A stretch of 64,000 nucleotides of DNA from Rhynchopus sp. YZ270_cl-10 (Eukaryota > Euglenozoa > Diplonemea > Diplonemida > Diplonemidae). The notes below the pieces were generated by a model, which was not told the origin of the DNA, did not search any database, and was given only the letters and a program-made list of their open reading frames with translations. The stretch spans positions 2,418,001 through 2,482,000 of the forward strand of contig OZ037833.1 in assembly GCA_964035575.1 (NCBI GenBank), written 5' to 3'. Of this stretch, positions 32,025 through 41,811 are shown one piece after another (within the stretch, counting starts at the first letter, position 1; the number at the start of each line of letters is the position of its first letter). The translations under genes and the position numbers were made by a program.

Positions 32025-32060
32025 AAGATGGCTAAATCATGCGAGGTTTCGGCTCATCTT
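32025..32060 (+). repeat. Class A stem-loop cassette
   Basis: AAGATGGCTAAATCATGCGA then GGTTTCGGCTCATCTTGC. The outer stem AAGATG/CATCTT is fully Watson-Crick. Confidence 0.6.
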
Positions 32061-33060
32061 GCAAATTTTTTCTCTTTCTCTTTTAAACAAATCCTGTGTA
32101 GTTCGACTGCAACGCGAGAAGAACAACGTGGTGGAGGGGAGAAATGATTGTGTTGTGCGATCCATTGTACGAATGAACAATCTGTAGTTGATTATTGTTT
32201 TGATAAAAAAAAATGTTTCCTGCCACCATACGGCCACCACTAGCGGGTACAGGCAAAGTGTCAACATCACAGCACAAGGTTTAAGGTTGTACCTGCCTCC
32301 ATTTGAGACCACTCATTTACGAGGTTTTTTTTTTTCACCACAACCTCACCTTAAGATGCGTGATGTCTCTGTACGGACAAAAATCCAAAAAAAAAAGAAT
32401 TTTTTTTTCTCTTCTTCTCACCTGCATCCAGAGCTCCGGGTTATGTTAACTGTCTGTGTTTCCCCCCTTTTTTCTTTTTCTATTTCTTCTCAAAAAGATG
32501 TGTTGTGCCCCTCTCTTCCCTTCCCCCCTTGAGGCCATTCATCGATGGGGTTTCTGTTTTCTGTTTTTTGGCCCAAGACTGTCTTTCAATTTTCGGAAGC
32601 TCACATAAAAAGAAAGTTGGGAACATTGTTTGTTCCCTCTTCCTATGCTATCAATTCATTGAATGAATATGTTGAAATCCTTTTTGTGGAAGCTGACACC
32701 GCCTATTGTGCATCGGGGGCGGGCGGGTTGATTTAATTGTCAAAGAAAAGATGGGATAAGCAAGTGGCTTTGTTTTTTTAGTGTTGAGTTCTTAGCATTA
32801 AAAAAGTAGCCACTTCGTATCATTCTCCTCGTTTTAATAGCAAAAAAAACGAGAAACTACTAAATAAACAAAACAGAGGAGAGGACCCACCCTTTTCAAT
32901 ACAGAACATTCACACAACCCACTGATCACCCTTTCCATCTCTCTTTTTTTTTTGCGCGAGTGTAGCGTTTAACTTTGATAACAGTGTAAATAAACCAATA
33001 AATATCGGGATTTTCGACATTTTTTTGGTAACCGTGTGCATACCAATGAAGTGCTCTCTG

Positions 33061-33142
33061 GGGGGTTCGATAACCCGCAGAGAACCCGCCTGGGTCTGCT
33101 GATGAACGGGTGAGGCGTTTTTTTTTGCACTTTTCAACTTCT
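33061..33142 (+). repeat. Class B cassette, full length
   Basis: GGGGGTTCGATAACCCGC, GGGTCTGCTGATGAACGGG, then GAGGCGTTTT and TTGCACTTTTCAACTTC. Same order of parts as the 17.7-kb copy. Confidence 0.7.
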
Positions 33143-33513
33143 CTCTCTCTTTTATTTTATTTTATTCAGTGCCTGCGTCCGTATCCGTTACCGCATATCT
33201 GTGGTAACATCCAAACAGGCCAATTACAGTACTCCACATATGTCCAAAATCCCCACCAAACTTGGCCTTTTTGGACTACTGTCTGTCAAATAATACAGTG
33301 CACCATCTCCTAAGAACACTACCTTTTTCTTCACCCTTTTGTGCAGAATATTTTTATTTTGTTACACAGAACGATACGATTTTTAGCGGATTCAGCAGCC
33401 TTTTGGGCGACTTTTTTTTTTTGTGTACTGGACTCGTCCTAGGGGTGGTTTTGTCGATACTACAAAAAAAACAAAGAATACAGTGTTCCCATTTTTCCCG
33501 CTCGCCCCCCCTT

Positions 33514-33569
33514 CTTTGTCTTTGTTTTTGTTTTTGCTGTAGCAAAAACAAAAAACAAAAACGACAAAG
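33514..33569. repeat. A/T-rich palindrome
   Basis: CTTTGTC..TTTTTGTTTTTGC on the left pairs with GCAAAAACAAAAA..GACAAAG on the right around TGTA. About 26 bp per arm. Confidence 0.7.
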
Positions 33570-33609
33570 TTGAAACAAACTTCTTCAAGCCCCCCTCTTC
33601 TTTTTGGTG

Positions 33610-33647
33610 AAGGGTGCCTCACCACCAAGAGGCTTCGACTCATCTTA
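33610..33647 (+). repeat. Class A stem-loop cassette
   Basis: AAGGGTGCCTCACCACCAAG then AGGCTTCGACTCATCTTA. Divergent inner stem; the 3' flank is kept. Confidence 0.5.
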
Positions 33648-33662
33648 CTACCTTTTCCCTAT

Positions 33663-33690
33663 AGGTGTGTACAACGAGGTGTATTCATCT
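33663..33690 (+). repeat. Class A stem-loop cassette
   Basis: AGGTGTGTACAACGAGGTGT then ATTCATCT. The inner stem is TAC/GTA. It follows CCCTATAG and lies only 16 nt after the previous copy. Confidence 0.6.
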
Positions 33691-34336
33691 CTCAAGTTTT
33701 TCTCGTCCCCCTCTCCCCCCCTTTTTTTTCTGGATTGTCGATTCTTCGGCCCAGGAAGTAGTTACCACTAAAAGCGGAAGGCTTTCGCTGGGGTGTGGAT
33801 TTTTTATTTATTTTGTAATCATTTTCCTTGAGGAAGTGTTTTCATTTTCCATTTTTTTTTTCTCTCGTGATTCCCATATAATAAAACACAAACCAACCCC
33901 TTGGGGAATATATTCCGTACAGCAGGAATCACCCAAACTGATTTTTTTTTAACACTCACCCCTCACTCTCTCGAGTTGTCGAATATCTGAAAAATAATGG
34001 AAACCCTTGGACAGCAGAGTTAACAGAGTAAATGTGGTGACCTCTCTTCCCCTTTGGTCTTTCATTTTTTTTGTTTAAACACAAGCCCAGATGGATTTCT
34101 TCGCTCTGCTGGGCAGAAAGATGAAGGCCAAAAGAAGTCGTTGTTAAACACATTATATTTTGGCGGTCTTTGTACAAGGATTTTTTTTTTCTCATCCCCC
34201 CCTTTTTTTTCTGATATGTGCACAGCGATGCACCTTTCAGTTGTTTTTCAATTGTGCTTACATCCGTTTTTTGAGTTCAGTTTTTGACTTATTTGAGATG
34301 TCTGCATTTTTTTTTTTAAAGTTCGTTTATTTCTCT

Positions 34337-34371
34337 AGGTGACTATGCATGAGAGGCTTAGGATCATCTCA
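34337..34371 (+). repeat. Class A stem-loop cassette
   Basis: AGGTGACTATGCATGAGAGG then CTTAGGATCATCTC. Follows TTTCTCTAG. Confidence 0.7.
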
Positions 34372-34513
34372 TCAAACTTTTCTCTTCGGTGACCGGGTCA
34401 ACTGAATAAGGGGAGACGAATTTTTGGTACACTATCACTCTTGCGGCGTCTCAGAGTGTCTCACAACGTCTTACAGGGTTTCACAGGATTCCCCTTATCA
34501 GATAGCCCTTTTC

Positions 34514-34546
34514 AGATGACCCAGTGACCGAGCGGAGTTGTCATCT
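34514..34546 (+). repeat. Class A-like hairpin
   Basis: AGATGAC pairs fully with GTCATCT around a 19-nt loop with GACCGAGCGGAG. Confidence 0.55.
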
Positions 34547-35213
34547 CATCAAAAAAATCCTCCTTTTTTCTCACGCTGTTTACCAAGCCTTGGACACAAC
34601 TGATGTGTGTGTATCAACAATGAATCACATTCATCTTCAAAAACGTTGGGCCACCACCACAAAGGGCATCTGTAATTCTAAGTGATATAAACACTTTCGG
34701 ATATCCCTGATACCCCTAGGTGGTTACAGGTGGGCTCGTCCTCGTCCTCGTTGGTTAAGTTGGCATTTATTCCCTCCATTTAAGTTCTAACCCTCACTTT
34801 CCCACATTAGTTTCCCCTCCCTAAAAAATCCCTCCCTCCCCTGCCAGATTAATTTTAGCATCACATTTTTTTTCTCAAAAAAAAAGTTTTCCCCTTTGCT
34901 CTCTTGCATCAAGACTACGCGGCTAGACCCCACCCACACCATCCCCCTTTGTGCATCCCAATAATTTCACATTTCACTTCACCCTCCGTACATAGCACCC
35001 CTGGATGAAACGTTGTCCTCTGTGGCCTGCAAACCCGCAAACCTCTCTGAATCCACCTACAGCGACGGATTGCATGAAATTTGCAAGGTCTCTTCTCTGA
35101 TTTTTGTTGTTTGCATAAGAGAAGTGCTCTGACACTTGTACCCCCACCTTTGCTGTCACATCCTCACCTTCGCACTCCACCTACTCAACTAACACCACCT
35201 CCTCCTCCTCCAC

Positions 35214-35215
35214 AG
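35214..35215 (+). promoter_or_regulatory. Predicted trans-splice acceptor AG
   Basis: ACCTCCTCCTCCTCCACAG, 10 nt before the ATG at 35225; the leader would be very short. Confidence 0.55.
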
Positions 35216-35224
35216 GCCCACAAA

Positions 35225-37687
35225 ATGCCTCCCGGGGGCTTCACCCCCATAGATGAGACCTCCTCACGGAGTAGGGTGGGGCTGCGGGCTGGTGGGTACC
35301 GTTCACAGAGCGCTGCACCACCGTCAGGCAGTGTGGGGGCATCAAACCGGGACGAGCTGAGCCGGCTGGCGGCAGGGGTCAGTGCGAAGGGGCGGCTTGG
35401 GGAGAGCACAGCGGGGTCCTTCATGGACGACGACGACGACGATGAGTTCATGCGTCTCGAAGCCTCTTTGGGTAGCCGTCCTGCCGTTCCACCACTGCGC
35501 TCTGCACTGACACAGCAGCAGCCTCGGGCACAGAGTGTGGCACCCCCGGTTATTGCACCGAGTATGCGCAGTCGGGCAGTCACACCGAATCCATCATCTA
35601 CAGACAGCAACCCACCTGCATCACGCAAAACAAAAGCGTCGGTGCCTAGAGTATCCGCAGATGCTGATGAGACTGCGGAGTTTGAGAGGTTGGAGGCAGA
35701 GCTGGCTTTGGCTTCGGCGCGTGGAGGTGGAGGTGGAGGTGGAGGAGGTGCACAACGAACCACAGAGCGTGCAGAAATATCAAACCCAGGGCGTCTTCAA
35801 ATGAGACGACCGCTTAGAACAACGACGCCACCACCGTCAACGGGGGTTCGATCGATGTCGGTGCCAGATAGAAATGCGCGTAAGGAGATGGCTGCAGAGA
35901 GAGAGCGTAGTGACGCCATGCCCGACAGAAAAGAACGCATCGAGCGCGCCATGGAGCGCGGGAAGGATACCGGCGCAAGCGGCACCTTCAGCAGCCGAGG
36001 CGCCTCCATGCCGCAACCCGTTGCACAAACCTCACAGCCCCTTCGCTTTCCTTCCCCGGTCCCCCGCATTGCGGACACCAGGTTTCTCAGAGGCGACCCG
36101 ACCCCTACCCCGACCCCCACCGCCACCCCCGCTTCTCCTGCCGAAGGAGGGGGTAAGCTTACCTTCCGGAATCGCCTCTCATCTCCACGAGGTGGTGGGA
36201 ATGCGACTGCGTCGGACCCTCCTGTCGTTTCAAACGGTCTCAAACCCGGTGCAGGTGCAGGGTCAGGATCTGGTACCACACAACGTGAGGACACCCCTGC
36301 GCTTCAATCCTCTGCCTTTTCTCGCACTGCGTTGGCTTCCTCTGCAGCGCTTCGGAGCTCTCTTACTGCCGCGCCTGATGCTCCCATCTCCCCTAAGGGA
36401 GGCGCAACGACGACCAGCTCAGGTCTGGTTATCCCGATGAATATAATGTTGGGTAAGCGTGCCGCGCCTCCACCGTCTATTGGGGAGAGAGACAAAGAGA
36501 CGCCGAAGGAAGAGTTGACAAGGCAGTCCACGATGCCGCAGTTTGAGGAGAAGGTGAGCAGGGTGTCTGAACCTGGTGAGGCGAGGAGGGTTTCGGTCGA
36601 GAAGGGATCCGTGAATGTGTCGGGGCAGAGCTTCAGTAGAAGGAAGGTGACAACGTCGTCGACCCCTGAAGGGGAGACGCAGACGGTGCAGACTGTGAGG
36701 CGTGGGGTGCGCGCGTCGTTGGAGTGGGGTGAAACCGCGTCGCCAGAAGGGAGTCGTACGACATCGCAAAGGCATTCCCCTGCATCTCATACTTCACCAG
36801 AGGCCAATATCTCTCCAGAGTCTGTGGTGGTGTTGAATCCTAGTGGTTTTGGTTTGTCTGAAAGTCCTGCCAGAACCGTGGCAGACGATGACATAGCATT
36901 CCTCGACCACATAGAGCAGTTGGTAAGAAATCTGCAAATGAGTAGTGCAGAGGATAACCCAGAAATTCGCAGGCTCTTTGATGATGGCAACCATGAGGGT
37001 GTGTCTGTGTATGAGCGTCTTTGCAACCATATTCTTCCGGGGCTGCAGAAGCAGGCGGAGAGGCTGGATTTGACGGAGACGCAGAGGGGAGACCTGAGGG
37101 GGCGTCTTACGCAGATCCGTGATACGCTTGCGGGGTCGCCGACTCCAGAGGAGGAGAGCTGGCTTCTTTCGAATGATTCGTTTACGCGAATGGGGGAGTC
37201 TCCAGCAAAGGCGCCGACGTCGCAGCCGATCAGTAGACGTACCGTGCCAAATTCGTCGCAACTCCGCAACTCTGCTAGTCTGTCAAGTCTGCCGAACGGA
37301 AGTGAGCACGAAAGAGACAGCGAAAAGGCGGAGCGTTCCTCCCTCCCCGCCAGTACCAGTTCAAAGAACAGTAGCGTAAGAGGGAAGAACGGTGGGGGTC
37401 CAATCAAATCATTGGAAATGAAGATAGAGTCGCAGGACCGGAAGCTGCAGAGGCAGTCGCAGAAGGTGAACCGTCTGCAGCAGGAGAACTCTGAGCTGGC
37501 CCTGCGTGTCAAGGCGCTGTCCTCTGTCAAGTCGCCGACAAGCACGCCAAACAGCTCCTTCCACGGACGCACCTCTCCAGGACGTTCTGATCCGTCGATA
37601 AACCGATTCCAGATGTCCGGGATAAGCAGTCCGTCCACGCAGCCAGCCAGCAGACCGGTCACACCAGGGGCGTATGTGAACATATAA
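35225..37687 (+). CDS. Large disordered protein with C-terminal coiled coil
   Basis: 820 residues, family not recognised. Most of the sequence is Ser/Thr/Pro/Arg-rich and probably unstructured, with a DDDDDDEF acidic patch (about residue 70) and a nine-Gly run in ASARGGGGGGGGGAQRT. A folded helical segment lies at about 605-685 (FLDHIEQLVRNLQMSS onward). A clear coiled coil spans about 727-768 (SLEMKIESQDRKLQRQSQKV onward, heptad-like). The tail repeats SP and TP sites (SPTSTPN, TSPGRSDPS, SRPVTPG), typical of cytoskeletal scaffold or microtubule-associated proteins (inference only). Start chosen because the acceptor-like AG lies just 10 nt upstream; the frame stays open 48 codons further up through the leader. 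No membrane span. Confidence 0.8.
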   Translation: MPPGGFTPIDETSSRSRVGLRAGGYRSQSAAPPSGSVGASNRDELSRLAAGVSAKGRLGESTAGSFMDDDDDDEFMRLEASLGSRPAVPPLRSALTQQQPRAQSVAPPVIAPSMRSRAVTPNPSSTDSNPPASRKTKASVPRVSADADETAEFERLEAELALASARGGGGGGGGGAQRTTERAEISNPGRLQMRRPLRTTTPPPSTGVRSMSVPDRNARKEMAAERERSDAMPDRKERIERAMERGKDTGASGTFSSRGASMPQPVAQTSQPLRFPSPVPRIADTRFLRGDPTPTPTPTATPASPAEGGGKLTFRNRLSSPRGGGNATASDPPVVSNGLKPGAGAGSGSGTTQREDTPALQSSAFSRTALASSAALRSSLTAAPDAPISPKGGATTTSSGLVIPMNIMLGKRAAPPPSIGERDKETPKEELTRQSTMPQFEEKVSRVSEPGEARRVSVEKGSVNVSGQSFSRRKVTTSSTPEGETQTVQTVRRGVRASLEWGETASPEGSRTTSQRHSPASHTSPEANISPESVVVLNPSGFGLSESPARTVADDDIAFLDHIEQLVRNLQMSSAEDNPEIRRLFDDGNHEGVSVYERLCNHILPGLQKQAERLDLTETQRGDLRGRLTQIRDTLAGSPTPEEESWLLSNDSFTRMGESPAKAPTSQPISRRTVPNSSQLRNSASLSSLPNGSEHERDSEKAERSSLPASTSSKNSSVRGKNGGGPIKSLEMKIESQDRKLQRQSQKVNRLQQENSELALRVKALSSVKSPTSTPNSSFHGRTSPGRSDPSINRFQMSGISSPSTQPASRPVTPGAYVNI

Positions 37688-38675
37688 AAATGAAAACAAC
37701 ATGGGAATAAATCAATCCACAACACAGCCGCGCAAAGACCCAGCGAAGAAGCGTCCCCAGCAGTGAGGGTAACCTCTCCTTCTCCCAGGAGCGCACCTCG
37801 CCCAGAGGAGGTATGTCGTAGCTCTTCCCCTTTTGTACAGCTGATGCTCCACGACAATGATTGTGAAGGTGACTTAGAAAGCAGAATTTTGGCACAAGAA
37901 AAAGACAACAACAACACAACCCCCCAACAGGAGGAGCTGTGGTCATCCCAAGCTCACGTCTGAACACCCCTGGATCATATCTGGGCCACTCTAGCTCTCC
38001 GAGTATGTACCCCCCTTTTTTTTCCCCCAAATTTTTTTTGTTATAGGCGAATCATAGCACAACGATTTGGCATCATCATCAACAATTTCTTCTCTCTTTT
38101 GCCATGCCTGGCATTGTACGCGGGTCAGCAAACCCGTAAACCCGCAAAGGAGGTGCCTGTATCAAAAACCATTCTTTGCTTGCAACAAATACCAACACAA
38201 CTCTACTCTCAGGCGACCTAGCGTTCCGATGCAGATCTCCTACAGGGGGTGAAAAGAAGCGGAAGGTGTAAGTAAGCTGCTATAGTGTACCGCTGTTCTA
38301 CCCTTTTTGTTAAGTCTTCAAAAGTGATGATTTATTTACGGTAAACAATGATACATCATTTGAAAAATTGTAAATATCCTAGCCCTTTTTTTTTGGGAGT
38401 GACTTTTGAATACATAAACCATCCCTTGGATGGGGTGATTGTTGATAAAAAAAATAGTATACCGGCTAACCACAACACGGTGATACGAGAGGACAAAAAA
38501 AAAGGCGATGTACTGCATGTATCAGCTCCGCGTTTTTTGTCACATCAAAAAGTAATTATAATCAAAGAATAAGGGGGGGTGATGATACGTCAAGAAGGTA
38601 CCCGTTTTTGTTGGCATTTGTGTTTACTGGTTCAACTTTGGGAACATTTTATTCTTTTTTCTTGATAAGACAATC

Positions 38676-38733
38676 AGGGTATTAGCTTGCTTTCGGGATT
38701 TATGTCTGGCATAATTCTACCAAGGTAATGCCC
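38676..38733. repeat. Small inverted repeat like the hAT-type ends
   Basis: CAGGGTATTAGCTTG at the left and CCAAGGTAATGCCCTG at the right resemble the termini of the 51170-51971 element, but no 8-bp duplication is present. Confidence 0.45.
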
Positions 38734-39074
38734 TGAATACAAAACGGTTGTAACCAGCGCGGGAAGAGGTCGGATAGTGTAGAAAATATTGAAAAGCAAC
38801 TTATTTTTACCGCTGCTGATAATTGTTTTTGTATTTTTTTTTTTTTTTGGTCATTTTTTCTTTTTTGCTAAAATGCAAAAAATGTCAGGTCTGGTTCTGT
38901 TTTTACAATTTTTTTTTTTTTTTTTTTATCTTTGCAGTGCCTGCATTCGAGATGATAGCACTTTCCACCTTTATTTTTTGAGATCCCACATGGTGACTAA
39001 AGCACTCAGGAATGGTGCCATCCTCATAATTCGCTCGTCGGCTAAATGTGGGGGTGGGTCACGTTAACTAGTTT

Positions 39075-39113
39075 AAGGTGACTAAAGCACTCAGGAAGCT
39101 TAGGTTGATCTTA
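39075..39113 (+). repeat. Class A stem-loop cassette
   Basis: AAGGTGACTAAAGCACTCAG then GAAGCTTAGGTTGATCTTA. Long CTAA..GC/GC.TTAG stem with a changed loop. Confidence 0.7.
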
Positions 39114-39339
39114 CCAAATTTTTTTTTGAAATGGTTATTGCGAAGTGCCTCAATCAAGGTACCTGTTCTTCTTCTCTCTTTTTCTAAGATATGCGCACAG
39201 TCTCGTGCATCCTTCACCTTCAATGAGGGGGGTGCTTTGCGCACCATCAGAAAAATTTCCAAACTTTGCAAAAGGATTTATCAACGAAACTCCCCACTAT
39301 TTCCCAAATAAAAATAACTTTTTTTGTGAAGACTGTCTG

Positions 39340-39420
39340 AATGGCGTCTACACTAAACCAACAGATCATCGAAAAAAAAACTTTGTTCCCTTTTTTGGAG
39401 CGAAGTGATTGTCGACACAA
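39340..39420 (+). repeat. Class C-like segment joined to class D 3' half
   Basis: GACTGTCTGAATGGCGTCTA and CACTAAACCAACAG (class C-like), then CTTTGTTCCCTTTTTTGGAG and CGAAGTGATTGTCGACACAA, the class D 3' half. The junction suggests cassettes recombine. Confidence 0.55.
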
Positions 39421-39497
39421 AAAATTGCCCCCCCCCGATGACGTAGTGTTTCAGGGCTAGATTAGAGCATGCTTTCCTACCCCCTCCCCTTATACCC

Positions 39498-39771
39498 TAG
39501 TGGCTGTATTGTGGTGATTGCCCATTATAATACATAATACACATCACGATACGTACTATAGACAACGAGGCAGAACAAGCCTCGCTAAGGCCTGAGATAC
39601 AGGGAGTGGTTGAGGCGTACTCATAATACTCAGGCGTGGCTGAGGCGCGATTTGTAAGTACCTCAGCCACGTCTCAGATAGATTTTCTACGACATGCCTG
39701 TTTTTCAGGCGTAGTTTGCCAGCTGTATTGTGATATGTATTATGTATGATAGGCAATTCTCACAGCCACTA
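39498..39771. mobile_element. 274-bp MITE-like element (TA-flanked)
   Basis: Inverted ends of about 50 bp starting TAGTGGCTGTATTGTG and closing with CACAGCCACTA, including GCCCATTATAATACATAATA. TA at both ends fits a TA duplication. The middle holds several CAGGCGTGG/CCTCAGCCACG-type inverted motifs. Same family as 52694-52811. Confidence 0.7.
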
Positions 39772-39920
39772 ATATGCCCCACCTCCCCCCCCCCTTCCCT
39801 TTTCACCCTTTTCCCCGTATTATTTATAAGCAATTTTTTGGTTTGAAACGTAAGGTGTCCCTCAGAGTGGAAAACGCTGCTTAGAGGTGTTAGGGGGAAG
39901 GGGGAGGGGGGGAGGGGAAA

Positions 39921-39952
39921 TAGTGAAGCTCATCCTCGGGATGTGTACACTA
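39921..39952 (+). repeat. Class C stem-loop cassette (type copy)
   Basis: TAGTG/CACTA outer stem, CATCC/GGATG inner stem, TCG loop. All ten stem positions pair. Confidence 0.75.
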
Positions 39953-40351
39953 AATAGCAACAAATTTTTTTCAAAAAAAAAAAAAGGAAATCAGTTTTGT
40001 GTGGGTGATTCCTTCACGGAGCATTGCTTAGGATGTGTGGTGGATACTACAGGATTATTCTCAGAACATAGATACAAAGGAAGGGCGTATTGTGGATAGG
40101 GAGGGGGGGTGGGTAGTAGGGGAGATAGCAAAGTTCAGAGTATTGCCAGTTTGCTGTGAACGTTAAAGCTTTTGGGAAAAGGGGGGGGAAAGAACGAACA
40201 AAAGGCTTGCTTTGCATATCAAATTAAATTGACAAAAAAAGTAGGAAGCAGAAATATTGTGAGTGTGTTCCCGCTTGTGTTTATTTTGTTGTTGTTTTTT
40301 TTGTGTGGGTAAAGTGATGAGTTGGAAATGTGGAAATTGGGCCACCCCAAT

Positions 40352-40426
40352 TACCGTCTTCGTAAAAATTTTCGACCTAATAAAGTTCGTCCTTTTTTAC
40401 GGTCGAACATTATTACGAAGACGGTA
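40352..40426. mobile_element. 75-bp palindromic MITE-like element
   Basis: TACCGTCTTCGTAA at the left and TTACGAAGACGGTA at the right, then inner TTTCGACC/GGTCGAAC. TA at both ends. Confidence 0.6.
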
Positions 40427-40601
40427 GTACCACGGTTCAACATATTTGCCCATATTATGGTTCTTTTCATAATAGACTTCGAGAAAAGAGGAAAATAAAC
40501 AAATAAACACCATTGCGGAGAGAGGAAAATGATTTTCATTTTGATTTCTTTTCTATGCTCACGTATTTTCTGTACATAGCTTTCTATTTTTGATAAAAGA
40601 A

Positions 40602-40638
40602 AAGGTGACCAAGCACAGGAGGGCTTAGACTCCTCTTG
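40602..40638 (+). repeat. Class A stem-loop cassette
   Basis: AAGGTGACCAAGCACAGGAG then GGCTTAGACTCCTCTTGC. AAGC/GCTT inner stem. Confidence 0.65.
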
Positions 40639-41741
40639 CCAGAAAACCTTTTTCTTTGCTCTTTTGATGTATCTGCCCAACGCTTCATTCTGTCATTTTC
40701 GTATCATGTGTTTTATTTGCTTTTTTTTGCTTTCTTCACACAGTAGGGTACCGTTCCTACAAAGAGCGAAGACAAAAGGAAATTTTCTTGGTTCGGATAC
40801 AACGAAATTGAAGATCGAGATACAATCGGTTTTTTGCACCAATCAAGACTGAGCACTCATGGTATTTAGATTCATCTGGCCAAACCTTTATTGTTTTTTT
40901 TTAGATAATATTATATGTGCATAAAGTGGTGTGGCGCATTTTTTGCGGTTTTGGATGGCCCAAGAATAACCCAAAAGGGGTTTAATTTTTCTGTTGCGCC
41001 GGCACATTTCTTCATTTATTTTTGTTTTTTAAACCGGTCTTATTCAGAGGCATCCGTACCCCCGAACTTCATTAAAAATTTGCACAAAAAAATGTTGATA
41101 CTAAGGTCCATATCCCCAACCAAAAAAAGAAGGGATGGGAAGACAAAAGAGTGTTGCTCTTTTTTTTCTTTCAAAAATTTGTTTCCTTTTTTTATTCGTT
41201 TCACTGGGAGCTTCTTCAAACCTTTCATTTGCCCAATAAAAGGGTATTTCTTTCCCGATATTCCTCCCCCTTAGGTTTTTTTTGTTTCAACCCTTCACAT
41301 GATGAATGCAAAACAAAAGCTTCTTATTCCCCCCCCTTTTTTTTTTCATAACATCTCCTCCTCTTCCAACTTCACCTACTGTGGTTTTCGTATCTTCTGT
41401 TGTCCGCAGGGTACTGTTTTCATCTGAGGATGACATTGCATAGGTCAGTAGGAGAGGTGCAAGGTATCAATTCCTGCCATTTAGCATACAATGCAACAAG
41501 GCTGACTGAAAATAGAGTGGAAAAAAAATCGTTCTGAGGTGTGGATGAGGCGTACTTCAACCTCCAAACCCCTCCTGCTGCAAACAGAGCCACAGCCTCG
41601 AGAGTTTCCTGTTAACTACGTTACAATGTAATGAGGCCGTTTTAATTGTATTTTAAACCTGCCTTTCTCTGTTCCAGGTTTTGGTACTTCACCCCCCTCA
41701 ACTACCCCCCTCTCCTTCCCATTCACTCTCTTTCTCTCTAC

Positions 41742-41743
41742 AG
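41742..41743 (+). promoter_or_regulatory. Predicted trans-splice acceptor AG
   Basis: CACTCTCTTTCTCTCTACAG, strong tract, 69 nt before the ATG at 41812. Confidence 0.6.
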
Positions 41744-41811
41744 ACACACGAATTCCTCATTTTTTTCCTCCCAATATCGCATTCTTTCATATAAACGAGG
41801 AAGGTACGGAG

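Larger units (their letters stand above)
27119..35224. other. 8.1-kb intergenic region, densest in stem-loop cassettes
   Basis: No coding sequence accepted. Made of pyrimidine tracts alternating with class A, B, D, E and I cassettes, all on the + strand, with about one recognisable cassette every 300-400 bp. Also holds an A/T palindrome at 33514-33569. Confidence 0.7.
37688..41811. other. Intergenic region
   Basis: No coding sequence accepted. Holds class A, C and D cassettes, a 274-bp MITE-like element (39498), a 75-bp palindromic element (40352) and a small CAGGGTATTAGCTTG..CCAAGGTAATGCCCTG inverted repeat (38676-38733). A good C/T-rich leader starts near 41680. Confidence 0.65.

Noticed and set aside
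33061-33078. Possible tRNA T-arm (GGTTCGATAACC)
   Set aside because: No acceptor, D or anticodon arms can be folded around it; treated as part of the class B cassette.
33863-33875. CTCTCGTG as a possible reverse class A loop
   Set aside because: No pairing arms around it; no reverse class A copy could be confirmed.
35081-35224. Upstream in-frame ATG of the 820-residue protein
   Set aside because: Lies before the predicted acceptor at 35214; residues are Pro/Leu-rich leader translation. The same reasoning was used for 18562, 54003 and 61686; the one at 59080 also precedes its acceptor.
36787-37917. 376-codon minus-strand frame over the 35225 gene
   Set aside because: Shadow of low-complexity + strand coding; no leader or motif.
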